From NCBI GenBank assembly GCA_002390675.1, contig DGPZ01000012.1, positions 11,084 through 16,826 on the forward strand: a DNA stretch of 5,743 nt, given 5' to 3'. The first letter of the stretch is position 1; each line of letters opens with the position of its first letter. The translations under genes and the position numbers were made by a program. Source of the stretch: Deltaproteobacteria bacterium UBA4427. Its GTDB lineage: Bacteria > Myxococcota_A > UBA9160 > UBA4427. Below, one piece after another: positions 1-4,581 of the stretch. The notes under the pieces were generated by a model. It made no database searches. It worked only from the letters and a program-made list of their open reading frames with translations, and had not been told where the DNA came from.

Positions 1-48
1 AGTGCCCGACCTAGTGCCCGACTGAGTACCTGACTTGGTTCCTGCGCG
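1..48. repeat. 12-bp imperfect tandem repeat at window edge
   Basis: Units of 12 bp start at 1, 13, 25 and 37. The first two share the 10-base core AGTGCCCGAC exactly. The third reads AGTACCTGAC (two changes) and the fourth has largely decayed. The array lies just downstream of the selenoprotein gene's stop codon and may continue to the left outside the window. No gene can be assigned to bases 1-59. The repeat could be non-coding, or the tail of a repetitive protein from the neighbouring region; one minus-strand frame reads SGT-x-SGT units but has no start or stop to support it. Confidence 0.6.
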
Positions 49-59
49 GACTAATTCGC

Positions 60-578
60 TCAGCCCTCTGCGACGATTCCCGCGATAATCTCCCCGACAG
101 CCTTGTCTGCAATCGCCCGCATCTCATCATCCGTTCGGTCCTGAATCGGATGCTCGACGTAAACGGCATTCGGAACCGTGCCGAGCGCCTTGGCCTGAAC
201 ATCGGCGCCGTCTATGAACTCAACTGTCGAGATGAAGATGCTGGGGATGCCGCGATCCTCTAGATCCACCGTGTCGTGCACACTGCACGACGTGCAGCTA
301 CCTCAATCGGCTAACGCTTCGACAACCGCATCGCATTGCTGCGCGATCTCGTGGCGCAGATCGATCGGCGCAGGCTTCGTGAAGGTCGGCTTGGTGAACC
401 GAACAACGTCAGCACCCATTTCAGAGAGCCGCTCTTCGACGCGGTCGAGGAAAATGTCGCCCCGCTGCTTCGCGATATCGAGCAAGCCGATTTTTTTTCC
501 GTCGATTCCGGTGAGACGCGTGGCACGCACGCGCTCCGCCGGAACAACTTCACTGGTCGGATCGAGCAGAATCGTCAT
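60..578 (-). CDS. UGSC family selenoprotein (Sec at residue 92)
   Basis: This is a 172-residue protein when the in-frame TGA at 305-303 is read as selenocysteine. The frame is open from ATG 578 to the TGA and from the TGA to a terminal TGA at 62-60. The joined product reads ...VVEALAD-U-GSCTSCSVHDTVDLEDRGIPS..., with the UGSC motif at residues 92-95 and a further Cys at 98. The N-terminal half has a Rossmann-like strand-helix start (KKIGLLDIAKQRGDIFLDRVEERL, in two pieces: KKIGLLDIAK at 28-37, then the helix) and a KPTFTKPAP segment at 63-71, both of which I recall from the UGSC family. Cys82 is the only other cysteine. No signal peptide or membrane segment is seen, so it is probably cytoplasmic. 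The family is presumed to be thiol/selenol redox proteins; substrate and reaction are unknown. ATG 578 is supported by AGGA six bases upstream. It lies 108 bp downstream of a thioredoxin-fusion gene on the same strand, a likely redox partner. The alternative, two separate short genes or a nonsense mutation, is unlikely because the TGA falls precisely at the redox position. Confidence 0.9.
273..291 (-). promoter_or_regulatory. Putative bacterial SECIS hairpin
   Basis: In the mRNA an 8-bp perfect stem, GUCGUGCA paired with UGCACGAC, closes a GUG triloop (or 7 bp around AGUGU). The first loop G is the 20th base after the UGA. This closely matches the geometry of the E. coli fdhF SECIS, whose loop guanines lie about 19-20 bases after the UGA and bind SelB. 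The fdhF bulged U is not apparent here; bacterial SECIS elements vary greatly in sequence. A competing hairpin (CUGCAC-GUC-GUGCAG, 297-283) shares part of the same sequence. The hairpin is coding and overlaps residues 96-102. Confidence 0.7.
303..305 (-). other. Selenocysteine codon (UGA recoded)
   Basis: The in-frame TGA is codon 92 of the UGSC gene. It is followed directly by GGT AGC TGC, giving U-G-S-C. Protein sequence continues without a frame change on both sides, as expected of recoding rather than termination. Recoding would need SelA, SelB, SelC and SelD elsewhere in the genome; none of these is in this window. Confidence 0.88.
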
Positions 579-584
579 AACAGT

Positions 585-588
585 TCCT
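585..588 (-). promoter_or_regulatory. Ribosome binding site of UGSC gene
   Basis: AGGA (within GGTAGGAA) lies six bases before the ATG at 578. It fixes that ATG as the start of the selenoprotein and argues that the upstream half is a genuine gene start. Confidence 0.75.
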
Positions 589-629
589 ACCTTCTCGCTG
601 TATCCCTGGCTTTGTTAGGGAATCGGACA

Positions 630-659
630 TTTAAAAATCTCTTGCGACGCTCAGGACAA
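630..659 (-). promoter_or_regulatory. Weak promoter candidate for UGSC gene
   Basis: TTGTCC (659-654, four of six matches to TTGACA) and TTTAAA (635-630, four of six to TATAAT) are separated by 18 bases. The predicted start would leave a leader of about 45 bases before ATG 578. It overlaps the hairpin region described at 633-668, so at most one reading may be functional. AT-rich bases are rare in this window, which gives the -10 candidate some weight. Confidence 0.25.
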
Positions 660-668
660 GAGCGCCGC
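633..668 (-). terminator. Overlapping hairpins with U-tract between the two redox genes
   Basis: In minus-strand RNA, GCGGCGCUC (668-660) pairs with GAGCGUCGC (652-644), a 9-bp stem with one G-U pair and a 7-base loop. Alternatively CUCUUG (662-657) pairs with CAAGAG (644-639), a 6-bp stem with a 12-base loop, followed directly by AUUUUU (638-633). The two cannot form together. The second resembles a weak intrinsic terminator; the first is stronger but sits six bases from the U-run. It lies 19 bp after the stop of the fusion gene. It could terminate or attenuate transcription into the selenoprotein gene, or simply lower its level relative to the fusion gene. Confidence 0.4.
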
Positions 669-686
669 GGGGAAGACCCTTTGAAT

Positions 687-2186
687 CTAACTCCGGATCT
701 CGTGACAGACGGGCGTCGAGCCCATCTCGCCGTTCGCCCATCCGGGAATAATCGCCGAAAAGAGACCGGCGCCGCCTCCGCAGTGCACGATTCGAATTCC
801 ATCCGGCTTGAATTTCGGAATCTGCTTCCCCGCCGCCCAGTCGGGCAAGCCTTCCGCGAGACCTAACGCCCCGCGAACAACATCGTCCCCGTTCATCAGC
901 GTCGCCGCGTGCAGCTTCGCCCGCAGGTCATCTCGCGACCATCCGGCTTCTCGGAAGATTCGAGAATGCTCTGGCGAGACCGCGACGATCACATCGAAGG
1001 CCAGCACCATCTTCGGCGTGAGCATCGTCCGAAGCGCGACCGCGAACATTTCAACAAGATGATCTGCATCTCGTGCAAGCTGATCCACAACGGTCCGCGG
1101 ACCCTCGCCGGGAAAGAGCATGATCGTGTCCACGCCTTCCTCGAATCCAAACTCAGTCGAGAGCGGAGTAAAGGGCGAGCCCTCTTCATCTTCCGCAAAG
1201 CAAAAGCCAACCTTCCCCGGGTTCCCAAGCGTGGCTCGATCGACTTCTCCAGGCCGTCCTCCGCCGACGTTCCGAATGACCAACTGAAGGGCGCGCCCGA
1301 TCGTGCTATTTGCGCGGTTGCCTTGGCCGAAGACGTTCTTCCCCGAGTTCATGCCGATGCTCTTGCGGATCGGGCCATTCACGACCATGACAGGCCCCGC
1401 GGACATCGTCGTCGCGAGCAGCCCGTGAATATTAAACTCGTCCGTACACGCCGCTTCGACCGCGGCCAATACGACCGGGAGGTACTCTGGTTTGCAGCCG
1501 GCCATGACCGCGTTAATCGCGACCTTCTCTACTGTGCACGGAGCTAGGTCGGGGGGAACGATGGCGACGAGTTCATCTGGGGCACGAGTGGTTCCCTCGA
1601 GCATGGCGAGCACGCGTTTCTCGGTCGGGGGAACAATCGGCAAGCCGTCGGTCCAACCGCGAGAAAAATACGCTTCCTGTTCATCCTCGAGGCTCGCGAT
1701 TTCGACGCGACGCGACGCGAGCTTTGAACCACTGAAACGAATCGCGAGCTGCGGAGCGCGCGACGGATCAACCGAGAGCGATCCACATCCAGGTCGAAGC
1801 TCGGGAAGGCCGGGGCCCAATCCCGATACGCCGGTCAACGACTCCCATTCCCCGCGATGCCAACCCAGCGCGCGACCGACCTCTTTTCCGCCTTCGATTC
1901 GCAGGAGCGTCGGGACGGCTTCAATTTCGTGATGCCATGAAACAGCAAGATCCGTGTCGTCGACAGGCTTCGCGCCCGCCGGAAATTCGGGATCGTCCTG
2001 GGTATAGATCGTAAGCTCAACGCGTTCGGCCAACGCTGCGAGAATCGGAACCACTAATTCGCAGGTCGGACAATCCCGCTTCACGAAAGCGACGACACCC
2101 GAGGGCAATGGCGGTTTCGTCAACGTCGCGTCGGCGGAATCGGATGTGTCGGAGGTATCGGAGGCATCGGCGGCGGATGTGCTCAT
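687..2186 (-). CDS. Thioredoxin-domain fusion protein, partner of UGSC selenoprotein
   Basis: This gene encodes 499 residues and ends in TAG. Residues 1-22 are a low-complexity D-A/T/S-S repeat tail, likely disordered. Residues about 28-118 form a thioredoxin-like domain: strand VVAFVKR, active site Cys39-Pro-Thr-Cys42 at the start of a helix, and the cis-proline segment VPTLL at 91-95 followed by a glycine-rich turn. Residues about 160-499 form a large domain with the conserved-looking segments GWTDGLPIVPPTE (177-189), VEKVAINAVMAGCKPEYLPVV (219-239), GMNSGKNVFGQGNRAN (278-293, split by no gap) and a C-terminal HCGGGAGLFSAIIPGW (468-483). I recognise this domain's type from proteins of unknown function found near UGSC genes, but cannot name a reaction. 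There are nine cysteines in all, including Cys469 and Cys494 near the end. No signal peptide or transmembrane helix is seen. The gene is followed after 108 bp by the selenoprotein gene on the same strand, suggesting a joint redox role. The start is ATG 2186, which has no Shine-Dalgarno but a -10 box just upstream. Confidence 0.85.
   Translation of the reverse strand: MSTSAADASDTSDTSDSADATLTKPPLPSGVVAFVKRDCPTCELVVPILAALAERVELTIYTQDDPEFPAGAKPVDDTDLAVSWHHEIEAVPTLLRIEGGKEVGRALGWHRGEWESLTGVSGLGPGLPELRPGCGSLSVDPSRAPQLAIRFSGSKLASRRVEIASLEDEQEAYFSRGWTDGLPIVPPTEKRVLAMLEGTTRAPDELVAIVPPDLAPCTVEKVAINAVMAGCKPEYLPVVLAAVEAACTDEFNIHGLLATTMSAGPVMVVNGPIRKSIGMNSGKNVFGQGNRANSTIGRALQLVIRNVGGGRPGEVDRATLGNPGKVGFCFAEDEEGSPFTPLSTEFGFEEGVDTIMLFPGEGPRTVVDQLARDADHLVEMFAVALRTMLTPKMVLAFDVIVAVSPEHSRIFREAGWSRDDLRAKLHAATLMNGDDVVRGALGLAEGLPDWAAGKQIPKFKPDGIRIVHCGGGAGLFSAIIPGWANGEMGSTPVCHEIRS
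2131..2175 (-). repeat. 9-bp coding tandem repeat, N-terminus of fusion protein
   Basis: Five 9-bp units, each beginning TCGG on the plus strand, run at 2131, 2140, 2149, 2158 and 2167. In the gene they encode Asp-(Ala/Thr/Ser)-Ser triplets, making an acidic, hydroxyl-rich tail before the thioredoxin domain. Such repeats expand and contract by slippage without shifting frame, so the tail length probably varies between strains. Confidence 0.7.
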
Positions 2187-2192
2187 GTAGCG

Positions 2193-2198
2193 ATCATA
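2193..2198 (-). promoter_or_regulatory. -10 box immediately before the fusion gene (possible leaderless start)
   Basis: TATGAT matches the -10 consensus at five of six positions and is separated from the ATG at 2186 by only six bases (CGCTAC). Transcription would then start at or next to the A of the start codon. No Shine-Dalgarno is present between the box and the ATG, which fits a leaderless mRNA. The -35 position holds only CCCACG, a poor match. Confidence 0.45.
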
Positions 2199-2268
2199 AC
2201 CGAATCGGACCGGGACGTGGGCTGCTAGCCTCTCGGCCGCGATGCGCCTCGCCGCCGTGCCTCACGAC

Positions 2269-2272
2269 AGGA
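2269..2272 (+). promoter_or_regulatory. Ribosome binding site deciding the start of the first CoA-transferase
   Basis: AGGA lies five bases before ATG 2278. The in-frame ATG at 2242 has no such site, so the shorter, 395-residue reading is preferred. Confidence 0.6.
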
Positions 2273-2277
2273 ACCCC

Positions 2278-3465
2278 ATGCCCTCTAATCCCCCCGTCAC
2301 GTTCGAGAACTCCGATGCCGAGCCCGGCCCGCTTGCCGGGTTTCGAGTGCTTGATCTGACAACCATGATCTCGGGACCCATGGCGACCTGCGTCTTGGGC
2401 GATCAGGGCGCCGACGTGATCAAAATCGAAGCGCCCGGCATAGGCGACCTCGTTCGTCGGCTCGGCGTTCCTCGCGAAGGGATCACCGCGACTTTTGCGA
2501 CGACCAATCGCAATAAACGCTCCCTCGTACTCGACCTTAAAGAAGAAGCGGATCTCGCGGCCTTCCGAAAACTCGTCACGACGGCAGACGTCGTCGTTCA
2601 GAATTTTCGCCCCGGCGTCGTCGAACGTATGGGCATAGGCTGCGATGCACTTCGCGAGATCAAGCCCGATCTCATCTTTGTTTCAATCTCGGGTTTCGGC
2701 GAAAACGGCCCCTTCTCAGAAAAGCGCGTTTATGACCCCGTCATCCAAGCGCTCTCAGGACTCGCTACGATCCAAGGCGACCGCGGCATGGGGCGACCTA
2801 AGATGATGCGGCTCGTGATCCCCGACAAGATCACGGCCATGACCGCCGCTCAGGCCATCACGGCCGCTCTTCTTGCGCGGGTTCGAACGGGTAAAGGACA
2901 GCACGTGCGGCTCTCTATGCTCGATGCGATGATCTCTTTGGCGTGGCCCGAAGGGTACGCGGGACATACTTTTGTTGGCTCCGAGAAAGACGTACCTCGA
3001 AACGCGCTGGCCCAGGATTTGGTTTTTGAAACGAAGGACGGCTTCATGACGGCAGGCGCTGTCTCCGACGCAGAGTGGCATGGCCTAACGCGCGCACTCG
3101 ATCATCCTGAATGGCTTGATGACGACCGATTCAAGACGGCAGGCGGTCGCGTCTCTTACGCAAAGGAGCGCCTCGACCAAACTGCGGAGGTGCTCAAGTC
3201 GCGTACCACGGAAGACTGGATGGAGCGCCTCGACGCAGAACAAGTCCCCTGCGCGCCGATCTTGCCCCTCTCCGAAGTCATCAGGCATCCCCAAATCATC
3301 GCGAGTGACCTTCTCTTTGAGACGGAGCATCCGGTGGCCGGTAAAATCCGTCAGACCCGAGCGGCGGCGATCTTCGAAGACACACCCACAACGCTTGCAC
3401 GCCCTGCCCCGACCCACGGCCAACATACCAAAGAAATTCTCGCCGAAATCGGCATCACCCGTTAG
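2278..3465 (+). CDS. Class III CoA-transferase, CaiB/BaiF family
   Basis: This gene encodes 395 residues, a normal length for the family. Enzymes of this class move CoA between carboxylic acids through an aspartyl-CoA anhydride/thioester intermediate and work as interlocked dimers in the cytoplasm. Visible hallmarks are FRVLDLTTMISGP (22-34), GADVIKIEAPGIGD (44-57), NRNKRSLVLDLK (77-88), VQNFRPGVVERMG (107-119), ISGFGENGPF (137-146) and TGKGQHVRLSMLDAM (204-218). Asp183 in VIPDK lines up with catalytic Asp169 of formyl-CoA transferase Frc (offset of about 15 residues throughout). The first 18 residues are an extra, proline- and acid-rich leader. The acid substrate cannot be read from sequence. 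The gene heads a probable three-gene operon and is divergent from the thioredoxin-fusion gene. An upstream in-frame ATG at 2242 would add 12 residues but has no ribosome binding site. Confidence 0.93.
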   Translation: MPSNPPVTFENSDAEPGPLAGFRVLDLTTMISGPMATCVLGDQGADVIKIEAPGIGDLVRRLGVPREGITATFATTNRNKRSLVLDLKEEADLAAFRKLVTTADVVVQNFRPGVVERMGIGCDALREIKPDLIFVSISGFGENGPFSEKRVYDPVIQALSGLATIQGDRGMGRPKMMRLVIPDKITAMTAAQAITAALLARVRTGKGQHVRLSMLDAMISLAWPEGYAGHTFVGSEKDVPRNALAQDLVFETKDGFMTAGAVSDAEWHGLTRALDHPEWLDDDRFKTAGGRVSYAKERLDQTAEVLKSRTTEDWMERLDAEQVPCAPILPLSEVIRHPQIIASDLLFETEHPVAGKIRQTRAAAIFEDTPTTLARPAPTHGQHTKEILAEIGITR

Positions 3466-3504
3466 TTCCTCGCTTCACGTGCATGAACGACGGCAACCGA
3501 AACC

Positions 3505-3510
3505 AAAGGA
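3505..3510 (+). promoter_or_regulatory. Strong ribosome binding site of the MDR gene
   Basis: AAAGGA lies six bases before ATG 3517. It supports this start and independent translation of the second gene of the cluster, 51 bp after the first gene's stop. Confidence 0.7.
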
Positions 3511-3516
3511 AATGAA

Positions 3517-4545
3517 ATGACTCGTACAAATGGACAGTGGCGCCTCAAGACGCGGCCCGTCGGCATGGTGAAAGAATCCGATTTTGAACTCGTCGAAGAA
3601 CCCCTCGCCGAGATCGCTGACGGCGAAGTCCTCGTTCGGAATCTCTTCCTCGCTTTCGAACCCGCGATGCGCGGCTGGCTCGACGATGTTCCCAGCTATA
3701 TCCCGCCCGTCCAGATCGGCGAAGTGATGCGCGCTTCCTCGGTCGGCCAGATCGTAGAATCGAAGAACGACGATTTTGCCGTCGGCCAGATCGTTTCGGG
3801 CATGCTCGGATGGCAGCAATATTTCGTGACCGACGGAACGCCCGGACCTTTCGGCGGCCTATCCCACGTTCCAGATGGCATCCCGCCCCAGCGCATGCTG
3901 AGCGTCCTCGGCGGCACGGGCCTAACAGCCTACTTTGGCATTAATGAAATTCACCCGATTCAGGAAGGCGACAACGTTCTCGTGTCCGGCGCCGCCGGCG
4001 CGACAGGTTCCGTCGCATCTCAGATCGCGCGAATTAAGGGTGCCGGCAAAGTCGTTGGCATCGCAGGCGGCCCCGAGAAATGCGAGTGGCTGGTGAAGAC
4101 TGCCCGGCTCGATGCCGCAATCGACTACAAGAATGAAAACGTGCGCAGTCGCATTCGCGAAGAATTTCCGGAGGGCGTCGACCTCTACTTTGACAACGTC
4201 GGCGGCAGCATCCTCGATGATGCACTCCTAGGTATGGCCGAACGGGGCCGCATCACCGTCTGCGGCGGCATCTCCGGATATAATGACTCCACGCCGGCTC
4301 CCGGCCCGAGCAACTTCATGCAGATCGTCATCAAGCGCCTCTCGGTCAAGGGCTTCATTCTCTTCGACCATCTAGCGCAAGCAGGCCAGGCGATTGCCGA
4401 CCTTTCCGGTTGGTCCGCATCCGGTGAACTCGCCGTTGAAGAAGACATCCAGGAGGGCTTTGAGAATACGCCGAAGACTTTCCTTCGACTCTTCGAAGGC
4501 AAAAACCTTGGCAAGCAGCTTATCAAGATCGCTGAGCCCGAATAA
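3517..4545 (+). CDS. NAD(P)H-dependent MDR oxidoreductase (CurA/PTGR-like)
   Basis: This gene encodes 342 residues, typical for the zinc-independent branch of medium-chain dehydrogenases/reductases that includes E. coli CurA, plant double-bond reductases and prostaglandin reductases. These enzymes reduce the double bond of alpha,beta-unsaturated carbonyl compounds with NADPH. Hallmarks seen are RNLFLAFEPAMRGWL (41-55, equivalent to the family's DPYMRG region), GEVMRASSVGQIVES (68-82), LGGTGLTAYFG (131-141), the nucleotide-binding loop SGAAGATGS (157-165) and DLYFDNVGG (222-230). The structural and catalytic zinc cysteines of alcohol dehydrogenases are absent. The gene sits between two CoA-transferases, so an acyl-CoA or enoyl-type substrate from the same pathway is plausible; this is inference. 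Cofactor choice of NADPH over NADH is from family knowledge. ATG 3517 has a strong ribosome binding site. Confidence 0.9.
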   Translation: MTRTNGQWRLKTRPVGMVKESDFELVEEPLAEIADGEVLVRNLFLAFEPAMRGWLDDVPSYIPPVQIGEVMRASSVGQIVESKNDDFAVGQIVSGMLGWQQYFVTDGTPGPFGGLSHVPDGIPPQRMLSVLGGTGLTAYFGINEIHPIQEGDNVLVSGAAGATGSVASQIARIKGAGKVVGIAGGPEKCEWLVKTARLDAAIDYKNENVRSRIREEFPEGVDLYFDNVGGSILDDALLGMAERGRITVCGGISGYNDSTPAPGPSNFMQIVIKRLSVKGFILFDHLAQAGQAIADLSGWSASGELAVEEDIQEGFENTPKTFLRLFEGKNLGKQLIKIAEPE

Positions 4546-4581
4546 CAACTCCACCGAGCCTTAGCTCACAGATTAGAGACC

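Noticed and set aside
1..48. CRISPR array at the left edge
   Set aside because: The units are 12 bp, directly abutting and decaying, with no spacers.
60..281. Separate 73-residue gene starting at GTG 281
   Set aside because: No ribosome binding site of its own; its sequence is the natural continuation of the upstream frame through the TGA, and the UGSC motif would be destroyed by splitting.
336..866. 176-residue open frame on the plus strand
   Set aside because: It lies antisense across the selenoprotein, the gap and the end of the fusion gene, has no recognisable domain, and is rich in Arg/Ser as expected of a shadow of GC-rich coding sequence.
909..1547. 212-residue open frame on the plus strand
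   Set aside because: It is entirely antisense to the well-supported thioredoxin-fusion gene, with arginine-rich, domain-less content.
2223..2231. Extended -10-like TGCTAGCCT as a plus-strand promoter
   Set aside because: Only three of six positions match the -10 consensus and no -35 is seen, so it is not supportable as a feature.
2242..2277. Longer N-terminus for the first CoA-transferase from ATG 2242
   Set aside because: It has no Shine-Dalgarno, and the added 12 residues precede an already extended leader; ATG 2278 has AGGA at good spacing.
2755..3081. 108-residue minus-strand open frame inside the first CoA-transferase
   Set aside because: It is antisense to a gene with all family motifs intact and shows no domain of its own.
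3512..3520. Start-stop mini-ORF ATGAAATGA overlapping the MDR start
   Set aside because: The ATG at 3512 is only two bases from the AAAGGA site and encodes two residues before stopping; coincidence with an A-rich ribosome binding region is likelier than regulation.
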